Of a stretch of 47,784 nt of DNA, positions 1-8,069 are shown piece by piece. Source of the stretch: CALWOS01 sp963595735. Its GTDB lineage: Bacteria > Bacillota > Clostridia > Oscillospirales > Oscillospiraceae. Under the pieces are notes generated by a model. It was given only the letters and a program-made list of their open reading frames with translations. It did not search any database and was not told where the DNA came from. How positions within the stretch are numbered: the first letter of the stretch is position 1; every line of letters starts with the position of its first letter. Both the position numbers and the translations under genes were made by a program. Location of the stretch: contig CAVBJJ010000012.1 in the NCBI GenBank assembly GCA_963595735.1, forward strand, positions 1-47,784, written 5' to 3'.

Positions 1-1164
1 ATCCAGACCCTCGCGAATATTCTCCATCGAGGTGGCATAACTCCAACGCACAAAGTTCGGAATACCAAAGCCGGAGCACGGCACGACCGCGACCAGTCCT
101 TTTTCCAGGAAAGCAACGGCAAAATCATCATCATTATGGATCACATGGCCGCCCAGTGTGCGTCCGATCAGCTTTTCCAGATTCATCATGACATAAAAAG
201 CGCCGTCGGGAACGATGCAGCTGACACCGGGAATAGCGTTCATGCGCTCCACGATGTAATTCCGCCGCACCTCGAAGGCCTTGCGCATGGCCTCGATCGT
301 ATCCTGGGGACCGGTGAGTCCCTCTACCGCTGCCAGCTGGTTCATGGTACCGGGGGCGCCGGTGGAATGGCTGAGGTAGTTGGACATAATCTTGGCGATT
401 TCCTTGCTGGAGGCAGAGTAGCCGATACGCCAACCGGTCATGGCATAGGACTTGGAAACGCCGTTGATGAGGATCGTGCGCTCCTTTACATCTTCGCCCA
501 AAGCGGCAAAGCTGGTAAACTTTTTGTTGTCATACACCAGGCTGTAATAAATCTCGTCTGCAATGATATACAGGTCATGCTTCACGCAGACATCTGCCAG
601 CGGACGCATTTCCTCCTCGGTATACAGCATACCGGTGGGGTTGGAGGGGTTGTTGAAGATCACAGCCTTGGTCTTCGGGGTAACGGCAGCTTCCAGCTGC
701 TCGGCAGTGATCTTGAAGTGATGCGCCTCGTCTGCGGCGACAACAACAGGCACACCGCCGGCCATGCGGATCATCTCCGTGTAGCTGACCCAGTAAGGCG
801 CGGGAACAATGACCTCATCGCCGGGGTTCAGCAGAGCGCAGAGCGTGATAAACACGCTGTGCTTTGCGCCGCTGGCCACAACGATCTGGGTATAATCGTA
901 GTCCACGCCGCAATCCGTTTTCAGGCGGGCGGCCGCTGCTTTACGCAGGGAAACGAGGCCGGCAGCGGGCGTGTACTTGGTTTGCCCGTTATTGATTGCG
1001 CGGATGGCGGCGTCTTTTATGTTGTCCGGGGTGTCGAAGTCCGGTTCGCCGGTGCCAAAGCCGATCACATCCAGGCCGTCTGCTTTCATCTGTTTTGCCT
1101 TGGTATCCACAGCCAATGTGGTGGAAGCATGAACACCACTGGCGATGCGGGAAAGTTCTTTCAT
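1..1164 (-). CDS. Pyridoxal-phosphate aspartate aminotransferase (3' end outside window)
   Basis: Class I/II aminotransferase that exchanges the amino group between aspartate and 2-oxoglutarate in the cytoplasm, with a PLP cofactor. The reverse strand from the ATG at 1164 reads MKELSRIASGVHASTTLAVD and continues open to base 1, so the last few residues are missing. Family marks seen: GEPDFDTPD near the start, NNPSNPTG, DEIYYSLVY, and NGVSKSYAMTGWRIGY, where K238 is the expected PLP lysine. The start follows a GAGGTG ribosome-binding site and a clear sigma-A promoter. It lies 117 bases downstream of spoIVA on the same strand but probably forms its own transcription unit. Substrate specificity (aspartate versus another amino acid) is inferred from overall similarity. 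Confidence 0.9.
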   Translation of the reverse strand, partial: MKELSRIASGVHASTTLAVDTKAKQMKADGLDVIGFGTGEPDFDTPDNIKDAAIRAINNGQTKYTPAAGLVSLRKAAAARLKTDCGVDYDYTQIVVASGAKHSVFITLCALLNPGDEVIVPAPYWVSYTEMIRMAGGVPVVVAADEAHHFKITAEQLEAAVTPKTKAVIFNNPSNPTGMLYTEEEMRPLADVCVKHDLYIIADEIYYSLVYDNKKFTSFAALGEDVKERTILINGVSKSYAMTGWRIGYSASSKEIAKIMSNYLSHSTGAPGTMNQLAAVEGLTGPQDTIEAMRKAFEVRRNYIVERMNAIPGVSCIVPDGAFYVMMNLEKLIGRTLGGHVIHNDDDFAVAFLEKGLVAVVPCSGFGIPNFVRWSYATSMENIREGLD

Positions 1165-1201
1165 AGAGTTTACACCTCGTAACTTTAGAAATTGCCCTAT
1201 A

Positions 1202-1230
1202 ATTATAAATCCTTGCCCGCTGTTTTTCAA
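1202..1230 (-). promoter_or_regulatory. Sigma-A promoter of the aminotransferase gene
   Basis: On the minus strand TTGAAA, a 17-base spacer and TATAAT, ending about 38 bases before the aminotransferase ATG. It matches the sigma-A consensus closely in both boxes. Confidence 0.7.
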
Positions 1231-1280
1231 GAGGATAAGGCATTCCCTTACAGATTTTTTGTAATTTTTTGTGTTTTCTC

Positions 1281-2759
1281 CTACAACAAGATGCACAGCA
1301 GCCCGCCGCTCCCCTCATTGAGAATGCGCTGCAGGGATGCGCGCAGCTTTTTCTGGGCGCCGGGATCCATACCGCGAATCTTGCCGACCACGCTTTCTCC
1401 GGCAATATCATACAGGGATTTTCCGAAAATATTGGACTCCCAGATCCGGTTTACATCGCCATCGAAGCCCTGGAGCAAAAAGCTCATAATCTCCTCAGAA
1501 GCCTTTTCTCCGCCCAGTGCCGGGGTCACCTCGGTTTCAATATCCGTGCGGATCAGATGCACACAGGGCGCACTGGCCTTCAGGCGTACGGTGTATTTTC
1601 CGCCCTGCTGCAAAATTTCCGGCTCCTGCAAGACCATTTCCTCCGGTTCGGGCATAACAATGCCATATCCGGTGTCCTCCATTTCGTCCATGGCCTGGGC
1701 AATGCGGCTGTACTTGCTCTTTTCCGTGTGCATCTCCCGCAGCAGCGCCATCAGGTCTCTGTCGTTCCGAATGGTAAAGCCAGATTGGGCGCTGAGCGTT
1801 TCGTAGTACAAGGCTTCCGGCAAGAACAAATGGATCTCCAGTTCGCCGGAGCCAAGATCCATTTCCCGCAGCTCTGCCCGCTGGATGTACTCTGTTTCCG
1901 CAAGGCCAGCCAGTAGGGCTTTGGCATCCTTCAGGCATCTTCTGCCGGTGCAGTTGCTGCGGAACGCCGAAAAAAGGGTGTCGGATAATGTATGGTGCAA
2001 CGGCAGGGTGCTGATCCAATCCGGCCAAAACACACGGATTGCCGTCACGGGAAACTCCAGAAGCATCTGCTGCAACACCGCCTGCACATCCTGTTCCTCC
2101 AGTTCGGCGCAGTTCAGCGGGATGACCTTCACGGCAAAAGCCGCTTCCAGCTCCCGGCAAACGCTCCGGCATTGCTCGCCGCCGGGCTGCGCGGAATTGA
2201 CAATCACCACAAAGGGTTTTCCCTGTTCCTGCAATTCTGTGATTACCCGCTGTTCCGCGTCTTTATAATTTTCCCGGGGCAGTTCCCCAAAGCTGCCGTC
2301 TGTGGTGATGACCAGCGCGATGGTAGAGTGCTCCTGTATTACCTTTTCGGTTCCAACTGCCGCAGCCTGGGAAATCGGCACCTCATGGTCAAACCACGGT
2401 GTTGTCACCATGCGCTCTACCCCGTCCTCAAACTGGCCGGAGGTTCCCGGAACCATATAGCCCACGCAGTCGATCAAGCGAATTTTCAGGTGGGCATTCT
2501 CTCCCAACTGGATATCCGCAGCCTCCTCCGGGACAAATTTCGGTTCTGCCGTCATGATCATTTTCCCGGAGCCGCTTTGCGGCAGCTCATCCTTGGCGCG
2601 CTCCCGCCGGTATACATCCTGGATGTTCGGCAAAACCAGCAACTCCATAAATTTTTTAATAAAAGTAGATTTTCCGGTGCGAACAGGCCCGACTACGCCC
2701 AGATAGATGTCTCCGTCTGTGCGTCGGGCGATGTCTTCATAAATTTTGCAGTCAGTCAC
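1281..2759 (-). CDS. spoIVA: Stage IV sporulation protein A, spore-coat ATPase
   Basis: SpoIVA hydrolyses ATP to polymerise on the forespore outer membrane and forms the base layer on which the spore coat assembles. The protein carries the family's N-terminal signature GDIYLGVVGPVRTGKST, with the Walker A motif at residues 24-32, followed by FIKKFMELLVLPNI and a long conserved GTPase-like domain, and ends in a short hydrophobic tail. I chose the GTG at 2759 rather than upstream starts because GGGGGAG lies 5 bases before it and because it gives 492 residues, the length of the Bacillus subtilis protein. The gene marks the organism as an endospore former. Expression is expected in the mother cell under sigma-E. 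Confidence 0.95.
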   Translation of the reverse strand: MTDCKIYEDIARRTDGDIYLGVVGPVRTGKSTFIKKFMELLVLPNIQDVYRRERAKDELPQSGSGKMIMTAEPKFVPEEAADIQLGENAHLKIRLIDCVGYMVPGTSGQFEDGVERMVTTPWFDHEVPISQAAAVGTEKVIQEHSTIALVITTDGSFGELPRENYKDAEQRVITELQEQGKPFVVIVNSAQPGGEQCRSVCRELEAAFAVKVIPLNCAELEEQDVQAVLQQMLLEFPVTAIRVFWPDWISTLPLHHTLSDTLFSAFRSNCTGRRCLKDAKALLAGLAETEYIQRAELREMDLGSGELEIHLFLPEALYYETLSAQSGFTIRNDRDLMALLREMHTEKSKYSRIAQAMDEMEDTGYGIVMPEPEEMVLQEPEILQQGGKYTVRLKASAPCVHLIRTDIETEVTPALGGEKASEEIMSFLLQGFDGDVNRIWESNIFGKSLYDIAGESVVGKIRGMDPGAQKKLRASLQRILNEGSGGLLCILL

Positions 2760-2791
2760 GCCGACTCCCCCTTCTGGTATCAGTTGTAGTA

Positions 2792-2820
2792 TACCTATGG
2801 GAAAATCCGAACGAGTATGC
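2792..2820 (-). promoter_or_regulatory. Possible sigma-E promoter of spoIVA
   Basis: The minus strand reads GCATACT, 14 bases, CATAGGTA. The -35 fits the sigma-E pattern well; the -10 matches only its first four bases. It lies between the mtnN terminator and the spoIVA start, where a mother-cell promoter is expected. Confidence 0.3.
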
Positions 2821-2853
2821 AAAAAAGCCGCCTTTCCCAAGAGAAAAGGCGGC
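2821..2853 (-). terminator. Rho-independent terminator after mtnN
   Basis: A stem GCCGCCTTTTC / GGGAAAGGCGGC at 2827-2853 is followed on the minus strand by six Ts (2826-2821). It separates mtnN from spoIVA. Confidence 0.85.
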
Positions 2854-2897
2854 TATGCGTGCAGTTGGTATTCTAATATGATTGACGATAAGAAAAG

Positions 2898-3569
2898 TTA
2901 CTGCATTTTTTCCAGCATACGGAGAACGGTGTCGGAGGCGATTTTGGCCGCCAGCTTTTCAAAGTCCTGGAAAGTGCCCTGGGCTTTGCCATCTGCCATG
3001 TCGGAAATGCTGCGCAGGACGACAAAGGGCAGATTGTTCACATAGGCGCCGTGGGCAATGGCCGCACCCTCCATTTCCACCGCCAGCGCACCAAAGCGGC
3101 TGTGCAGATCGTGCTTCATAGCGGCGTCTTCCACAAATGTATTACCAGTGACGATCGTACCAATCACAGTCTCTGCTTCCGCGCACTCCTCGGCAAGCCG
3201 CACCAGCACCGGATCGGCGACAAACTCGATCTTGCCGGGGTATCCCATGGTCAACCAGCGGGCGTCCATATCGTGGAACGCCATTTTCTCGGAAATGACC
3301 AGAGACAGGTGTCCTGCCTTTTCCGAAAGGCTGCCGGCAACGCCGGTGCAGATGATCGCCTCCACAGGGTAGTGGTCTACCAGAACCTGCGTGTGGATTG
3401 CGGCATTGATCGGACCAATACCACACTCGGTGATCGTAACCGTGATCTCTCCGACTTTTCCAGTATAAAAGGGGGTATTCACATAGGTTTTTTCCGTGAC
3501 ATCTGTCATTGCTGCCAGAATATGCTCCATCTCGGAACGCAGAGCAGAGATAACGCCAATATGTTTCAT
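2898..3569 (-). CDS. mtnN: 5'-methylthioadenosine/S-adenosylhomocysteine nucleosidase
   Basis: Cleaves the N-glycosidic bond of methylthioadenosine and S-adenosylhomocysteine, releasing adenine. It serves methionine salvage, removes the inhibitory product of methyltransferases and feeds autoinducer-2 chemistry. The 223 residues are the usual family length. Visible marks are MKHIGVISALRSEMEHIL at the N-terminus with the catalytic glutamate, GVAGSL, VEMEGAAIAH with the ribose-binding glutamate, and LRSISDMAD with the proton-donating aspartate. The ATG follows AAAGGAAAATCTTT. It is 42 bases downstream of nif3 and likely the last gene of a trmK-nif3-mtnN transcription unit, because a strong terminator follows. 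The pairing with a methyltransferase (TrmK) makes metabolic sense, as TrmK produces S-adenosylhomocysteine. Confidence 0.93.
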   Translation of the reverse strand: MKHIGVISALRSEMEHILAAMTDVTEKTYVNTPFYTGKVGEITVTITECGIGPINAAIHTQVLVDHYPVEAIICTGVAGSLSEKAGHLSLVISEKMAFHDMDARWLTMGYPGKIEFVADPVLVRLAEECAEAETVIGTIVTGNTFVEDAAMKHDLHSRFGALAVEMEGAAIAHGAYVNNLPFVVLRSISDMADGKAQGTFQDFEKLAAKIASDTVLRMLEKMQ

Positions 3570-3611
3570 AAAGATTTTCCTTTCTTATTGCATCATATGT
3601 TTTGAGTTCGC

Positions 3612-4406
3612 TTAGATAAATTGCGTGGTTTGATGATGTACCTTGCTGATGTGTACGGCGATCTCCGGATGTGCTTCCCGCAGCATGGCTGCCAGCACCG
3701 GCATAACGGGCTGCTCGGTACAAAAATGGTCGGCATCGATCAGATTCAGCCCCCGCGCCTTTGCTTCCAGAAACTGGTCATACTTTACATCTCCGGTCAC
3801 AAAGGTATCGCACCCGGAGGCCAGCACTGCGGGAATCATACTTCCGCCGGAACCGCCGCAGCACGCAACACGCTGCACCGGCTTTCCGGCATCGTGGTAG
3901 CGCAGGCCGTTGGCGTGAAGCGCAGCCTTCACATGGGGCAAAAATTGCGCCATGGACATGGGTGTTTCCAGTGTGCCGATTCTTCCAATACCGTAGGGGC
4001 GGCCATCCGGATGGGTGCCGTGCGGGTCGAACATCACGCCGTTTTGCAGCCCCAAAGCCCGCAAAAGCGCATCGTTGACTCCGCCGTCTGCCGTATCCAG
4101 ATTGGTGTGCAGGCAAATTGCGGCAATGTCGTTTTGAATCAGTTCCAGCAGCTTTTCTCCCGTGGTGTCATCCTCCGTTACCTGCTTCAAGGGGTGAAAA
4201 ATGACAGGGTGATGAGAAACGATCAGGGATGCGCCCAGTGTAGCGGCTTCCCGGATCACAGGCAAGGTGATGTCCAGACTGACCAGCGCGGTTTTTACCT
4301 CGCGGCTGCTGCGGCCGACCAGGTGGCCGACATTGTCAAAATCCAGCTTCATATAGGCCGGAACCCGCTGTAACAAGCTGTCCCGAATCTGTGCAACGCT
4401 CGTCAT
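3612..4406 (-). CDS. Nif3-like dinuclear metal-centre protein
   Basis: Member of the NIF3 / GTP cyclohydrolase I type 2 homologue family (YqfO in Bacillus, YbgI in E. coli), a toroidal hexamer with a two-metal site and unsettled physiological activity. The 264 residues are the short form without the inserted PII-like domain found in B. subtilis YqfO. Seen: FDNVGHLVG near residue 23, the metal-binding SHHPVIFHPLK with H65 and H66, HTNLDTADGGVND around residue 100, and a C-terminal HFCTEQP ligand segment. Its start overlaps the trmK stop by four bases (ATGA), so the two are translationally coupled, as in the conserved Firmicutes trmK-nif3 pair. Confidence 0.92.
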   Translation of the reverse strand: MTSVAQIRDSLLQRVPAYMKLDFDNVGHLVGRSSREVKTALVSLDITLPVIREAATLGASLIVSHHPVIFHPLKQVTEDDTTGEKLLELIQNDIAAICLHTNLDTADGGVNDALLRALGLQNGVMFDPHGTHPDGRPYGIGRIGTLETPMSMAQFLPHVKAALHANGLRYHDAGKPVQRVACCGGSGGSMIPAVLASGCDTFVTGDVKYDQFLEAKARGLNLIDADHFCTEQPVMPVLAAMLREAHPEIAVHISKVHHQTTQFI

Positions 4407-5101
4407 GGCTTAGCCCTCTCTTTCCGCAATTGTTCCAATTCTTCCAGCGCCGCCAGAATATGGGCGCTGTCCGGCACCGCCGCAGGGTCTGCTGCACGGG
4501 ATATGCCATCTGCCGCGCGGCGCAGCCGGGCATAGGTCTGTTCCAAATACACGGAAAACAGTGGATCCTGCTGCATTCGCGGCAAAACGCCAAGCTCCAG
4601 TTCCGCCGGGCGAAGTGGCCGCATGACGCCGGGCAGGACTTCCCAAACGGTGTAGATAGTTTCTCCTTCCCGGACAAGGAATTCTCTGTTTAGGAGAAAT
4701 GCATTCTGCACAAGCCACGCCCGAAGTTTCGCCTGTTTGGACATTGGCTGCAGCAAAATTCGACGGACGCGAGAAATCCAGGGCGTTTTCTGCAAAATCC
4801 CCTGAATCGTCTCTCCACCCATACCGGCGATCACGATCGTATCCGCATCTTCCGGGCAAAAAGCAGACAAACCATCACAGCGAACCAAGCGCAGCTTTTC
4901 CGATACGCCGGCTTTTTGCGCGTGCCGTTCCGCCGCCGCCAGAGGGCCTGCACCGATATCCGCCGCGATGGCATGATCTATTTTTCCCTGTTCCAGCAGC
5001 CAGATCGGCAGATAGCCATGGTCGGTACCCACATCAATTATACTGGCGTCCTGTGGGATCAGGTCTGCCAGCAGCTGCAGGCGCGGAGAAAGCTTCTGCA
5101 T
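4403..5101 (-). CDS. trmK: tRNA (adenine-N1-22)-methyltransferase
   Basis: TrmK uses S-adenosylmethionine to methylate N1 of adenine 22 in the D-loop region of tRNAs. The 232-residue protein opens with LSPRLQLLADLIPQ and then carries the Rossmann SAM-binding motif DVGTDHGYLPIWL at about residue 22, the acidic strand IAADIGAGPL, the active-site stretch IVIAGMGGETI, and a helical C-terminal part typical of the family. The ATG is preceded by a strong GGGGAGG site with a 6-base gap. In many Firmicutes it follows sigA; here a DUF1858 gene and a terminator lie upstream instead, so the local order has been rearranged. Confidence 0.93.
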   Translation of the reverse strand: MQKLSPRLQLLADLIPQDASIIDVGTDHGYLPIWLLEQGKIDHAIAADIGAGPLAAAERHAQKAGVSEKLRLVRCDGLSAFCPEDADTIVIAGMGGETIQGILQKTPWISRVRRILLQPMSKQAKLRAWLVQNAFLLNREFLVREGETIYTVWEVLPGVMRPLRPAELELGVLPRMQQDPLFSVYLEQTYARLRRAADGISRAADPAAVPDSAHILAALEELEQLRKERAKP

Positions 5102-5125
5102 GATACACCTCCCCTAATATCGTAA

Positions 5126-5159
5126 TAGAAGAAAAGGCGGGGAAGCGCCCTTCCCCGCC
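5126..5159 (-). terminator. Terminator after the DUF1858 gene
   Basis: Perfect nine-base stem GGCGGGGAA / TTCCCCGCC with a six-base loop, then TTTTCTTCT on the minus strand. It isolates the DUF1858 gene from trmK. Confidence 0.85.
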
Positions 5160-5221
5160 GAGCATTTCGACAAGTCAAAATACTGCTGCTTTGCAACAAA
5201 GCCCTTTGTCGGGCAAATTTC

Positions 5222-5425
5222 TCAGTTCGCGGCGATGAAATCATTCAGGCGCTTCACAAAAGCGTCCGCATCCACACCATGCACCATGCAGGCCTGCTCC
5301 ACATTCTCGCCGGAAGACAGCGCACAGCCCATGCAATGCATACCGATTTCCTGGAACAGGGGCATGGTAGCAGGTGCATTTCTCAGAATTTCAGAGATGA
5401 CAGTCTCTTTCGTAACAACAAACAT
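5222..5425 (-). CDS. DUF1858 (hybrid-cluster-protein-associated redox disulfide) protein
   Basis: Small cytoplasmic protein of 67 residues in the DUF1858 family, described as a redox-disulfide domain often linked to hybrid cluster protein. Seen: VTKETVISEILRNAPATMPL followed by the cysteine motif GMHCMGCALSSGENVEQAC, which gives a CxxC pair and a third cysteine. The start is placed at the ATG at 5425, which has ACCTCC (GGAGGT on the coding strand) seven bases upstream; a longer TTG-initiated form would swallow that ribosome-binding site. It is a single-gene unit with its own promoter and terminator. The partner protein is not visible here. Confidence 0.8.
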   Translation of the reverse strand: MFVVTKETVISEILRNAPATMPLFQEIGMHCMGCALSSGENVEQACMVHGVDADAFVKRLNDFIAAN

Positions 5426-5482
5426 GATGTTTACCTCCAAATTTTATTGGCACAAGGCCAACAATTCCTTTATACGATATGT

Positions 5483-5510
5483 ATTATACCATTCAAGTCC
5501 CGAATTTCAA
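5483..5510 (-). promoter_or_regulatory. Sigma-A promoter of the DUF1858 gene
   Basis: Minus strand TTGAAA, 16-base spacer, TATAAT, about 58 bases before the ATG at 5425. Confidence 0.65.
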
Positions 5511-5530
5511 CCATTTTTTCGCATTTCGGC

Positions 5531-5568
5531 ATAAAAATTTCACAGGCACCGGTGGGGCACCTGTGAAA
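5531..5568 (-). terminator. Terminator after the zinc-ribbon gene
   Basis: Stem TTTCACAGG / CCTGTGAAA with an inner GGTG/CACC pairing, followed by ATTTTTAT on the minus strand. It lies 32 bases past the stop of the zinc-ribbon gene. Confidence 0.8.
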
Positions 5569-5599
5569 TTGGGGAATTCGTAATTTTTATGAAACTGCC

Positions 5600-5881
5600 T
5601 TAGTCCTGCTTGTCGTGCATCTTGGCAAAGCACTCGCTGCAGTACACAGGGCGGTCGCTCTTGGGCTCAAAGGGCACACGAGCCTCGCCGCCGCAGGCAG
5701 CGCAGGTGGCGGTGAAATACTCACGGGGGCCACGAGCAGCGTTCTTACGGGCGTCACGGCAGCTCTTGCAGCGCTGGGGCTCATTCTGGAAACCGCGCTC
5801 GGCATAGAACTCCTGCTCACCGGCGGTGAACACGAACTCTGCGCCACACTCTTTACATACCAAAGTCTTGTCTTCGTACAT
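5600..5881 (-). CDS. Small zinc-ribbon protein
   Basis: A 93-residue cysteine-rich protein with two probable zinc-binding knuckle pairs. The first half has CKECGAEFVFTAGEQEFYAE followed by CKSCRDARK, the pattern of the 'probable zinc-ribbon' family (zf_Tbcl type). The second half has CAACGGEARVPFEPKSDRP and YCSECF. These are likely nucleic-acid or protein-binding zinc fingers; no enzymatic function can be assigned. The start ATG follows GAGAGG at an 11-base spacing. It lies 55 bases downstream of the sigma-H-like gene on the same strand without an intervening terminator, so co-transcription is likely. Confidence 0.8.
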   Translation of the reverse strand: MYEDKTLVCKECGAEFVFTAGEQEFYAERGFQNEPQRCKSCRDARKNAARGPREYFTATCAACGGEARVPFEPKSDRPVYCSECFAKMHDKQD

Positions 5882-5936
5882 GGGTTTTGAATCCTCTCTT
5901 GTCTAAAATTTCTACGGTGTAGATTTTGTATTGCGA

Positions 5937-6554
5937 TCAGTCAATACTGATTTCGCCGGATTGATGGGCACGAATCAGCTTGCGACGGATTCGCTGGATC
6001 GCATTGTCCACCGATTTCGCCGGGCGTGATGTGACCGCGGCAATTTCCTGACAGGACAGTCCTTGGAGATAAAGCCCAAGAACCTCTTTCTCCAGCTTGG
6101 AAAACATACTGCCGTGGAATGCCCAAATTTCTGACTCGCTCTCTCTGGCGAGAACCTGCTCCTCCGGAATGCGACGAAAGGATTCGTTGAACGCCAAGTG
6201 GGATTGGGACTCTTCGGAAAGAACTTGCTCTAAGGAAAGACCATCGTTCAAGGGCTGGTGCTTTTTACGGCTGGCACCCTTGACAGCAGAGTAAATTCTG
6301 CGTTTGATGCACAATTCTGCAAAGGTCTTAAAGGAGGCGGACATATTGGGATCGTATTCCCGGATCGCTGACAGTAGACCCATCATGCCCTCCTGAATCA
6401 GATCCTCGCTATCTCCGCCCGCCAGAAAACACGGTCTGGCGCAAATCCGTACCAGACGACCATAGCGAACGACAAGCGCTTCCTCCGCCTCGCGGTTGCC
6501 GGCTCTCGCCTGTTGCTGTAACACTTCGTCGGAAAGGATTTTCTCTTCTGACAC
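5937..6554 (-). CDS. sigH: Sigma-H-type RNA polymerase sigma factor
   Basis: Sigma-70 family factor resembling Firmicutes sigma-H (Spo0H), which directs early stationary-phase and sporulation-entry transcription. Seen: region 2 with LVVRYGRLVRICARPCFLAG, GGDSEDLIQEGMMGLLSAI and FKTFAELCIKRRI; a linker with KHQPLND; region 4 with LEKEVLGLYLQGLSCQEIA and KSVDNAIQRIRRKL, whose RPAKSVDNAIQR segment matches the B. subtilis protein. The GTG at 6554 is preferred because GGAGG lies five bases before it; a GTG at 6566 would give four more residues with a weaker site. A strong sigma-A promoter lies immediately upstream. Sigma-H itself rather than a paralogue is likely but inferred. Confidence 0.85.
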   Translation of the reverse strand: MSEEKILSDEVLQQQARAGNREAEEALVVRYGRLVRICARPCFLAGGDSEDLIQEGMMGLLSAIREYDPNMSASFKTFAELCIKRRIYSAVKGASRKKHQPLNDGLSLEQVLSEESQSHLAFNESFRRIPEEQVLARESESEIWAFHGSMFSKLEKEVLGLYLQGLSCQEIAAVTSRPAKSVDNAIQRIRRKLIRAHQSGEISID

Positions 6555-6580
6555 CTCTGCCTCCACATCTTTCTTTATCT

Positions 6581-6609
6581 ATTATAAGATTTATTCACAA
6601 TTAAGTCAA
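6581..6609 (-). promoter_or_regulatory. Sigma-A promoter of the sigma-H-like gene
   Basis: Minus strand TTGACT, 17-base spacer, TATAAT. The predicted transcript start falls near 6574, giving a leader of about 20 bases to the GTG at 6554 and almost none to the alternative GTG at 6566. Confidence 0.75.
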
Positions 6610-6627
6610 GTTTTATTTCTGTTTTGT

Positions 6628-7995
6628 TCAATTTCCCAGATTATCGGCTTTGATTTTTATCTCTTTTGCCAAACGCTCTGCGCTTTCTTTGGCGATTTCT
6701 GCCTTCGGCGCTTCCACCATGACCCGAATCAGCGCTTCCGTGCCGGAGGGGCGCACCAAAACGCGGCCGCGCGCGCCCAGTCTTTCGTCTTCCCGTTTCC
6801 ACTGCGCCTGCAGCTCCAGATCGTCCATGATCTGCCGCTTTACGGCGTTTCCGCCCTCAATAGAAACATTGAGCAGCACCTGAGGATAGTCCGGGATTTT
6901 GTCAATCAGCTGGGAGACCGGCTCGTTATAAGCGGAGATCACCTGCAGCAGCTTCACTGCGGTCAGCTGTCCATCTCCCGTTGTGGTGTCATCCAAGAAA
7001 ATCATATGGCCGGACTGTTCCCCGCCAAGATTATATCCCTCGGCAAGCATCCGCTCCAGCACATAGCGATCTCCCACAGCAGTACAAACCAGCTGCATCT
7101 TATTCTCCTGGGCAAATTCATGAAATCCCAGGTTGGACATCACGGTTGCCACGATGGTATCCTTTTTGAGTTTTCCCTGCGCCTGCATATACATACCGCA
7201 CAGACCCATGATCTTGTCGCCGTCAATGATGTTACCCGTTTCGTCCACAGCAAGGCAACGATCGGCGTCACCGTCAAAGGCAATGCCCAAATCATAGCCC
7301 TCGGAGACGACAGATTTGCGAAGGTGCTCCATATGAGTGCTGCCGCAATCCTGATTGATATTCACGCCGTTGGGATGATCTTTGATGATTTCCATATCCA
7401 GACCAAAGCTGCCAAAAATTTCTCCCGCTGTCCGGGAGGCCGCGCCGTTGGCACAGTCGATTAGCACCCGCATGGGTTTGATTTTCCCCTCTGCCGCGCG
7501 GACGATATGGTCAACATAGCGATCCACATGATCCTGTCCTTTTCCCAAAATGCGGCCGATTTCGCCGTGGGTTCGCACACAGAGCTTTTCCGGGGCGTCC
7601 AGCAGCGCTTCGATCTCCGCTTCGATGGAATCGGAGAGTTTGAAGCCGCCCTGGTTGAAAATTTTGATGCCGTTGTGCTCGTAGGGATTGTGCGAAGCGG
7701 AGATGACGATTCCGGCATCCGCGCCGCACTCCCGGGTGATGAATGCCACCGCCGGCGTGGGTGCAACTCCCAGGGGCATGACATCCGCTCCGGCCGCGCA
7801 CAAGCCGGCGCTCAAGGCCGCTTCCAGCAGATCGCCGGAAATGCGGGTATCCTTGCCGATGGTGAAAACCGGTCGGCGGCCGTTATCCTTTGCCAAAACA
7901 GTAGCGGCGGCCATTCCTACATGATATGCCAATGCGGCATCCAGGGTTTCGTTGACAACACCGCGGATACCATCCGTTCCAAAGTACTTGCCCAT
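6628..7995 (-). CDS. glmM: Phosphoglucosamine mutase
   Basis: Interconverts glucosamine-6-phosphate and glucosamine-1-phosphate, a step toward UDP-N-acetylglucosamine for peptidoglycan. The alpha-D-phosphohexomutase fold is clear: KYFGTDGIRGVVN at the N-terminus, the phosphoserine loop VISASHNPYEHNGIKIF, the metal loop AFDGDADRCLAVDE, the sugar loop GGEQSGHMIF, and the phosphate-binding RPSGTEALIRVMVE near the end. The ATG at 7995 gives 455 residues, near the family norm, and removes a 17-residue upstream extension that does not look like the family. It follows ruvB in the same direction, with a 74-base gap and no terminator between them. Confidence 0.95.
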   Translation of the reverse strand: MGKYFGTDGIRGVVNETLDAALAYHVGMAAATVLAKDNGRRPVFTIGKDTRISGDLLEAALSAGLCAAGADVMPLGVAPTPAVAFITRECGADAGIVISASHNPYEHNGIKIFNQGGFKLSDSIEAEIEALLDAPEKLCVRTHGEIGRILGKGQDHVDRYVDHIVRAAEGKIKPMRVLIDCANGAASRTAGEIFGSFGLDMEIIKDHPNGVNINQDCGSTHMEHLRKSVVSEGYDLGIAFDGDADRCLAVDETGNIIDGDKIMGLCGMYMQAQGKLKKDTIVATVMSNLGFHEFAQENKMQLVCTAVGDRYVLERMLAEGYNLGGEQSGHMIFLDDTTTGDGQLTAVKLLQVISAYNEPVSQLIDKIPDYPQVLLNVSIEGGNAVKRQIMDDLELQAQWKREDERLGARGRVLVRPSGTEALIRVMVEAPKAEIAKESAERLAKEIKIKADNLGN

Positions 7996-8069
7996 ATGCT
8001 TCCAAACTCCTTTTTTATCCGAATCCGTCACGGAAATTTCTACCAACTGCCGCCTGTTTCTTTGACAGC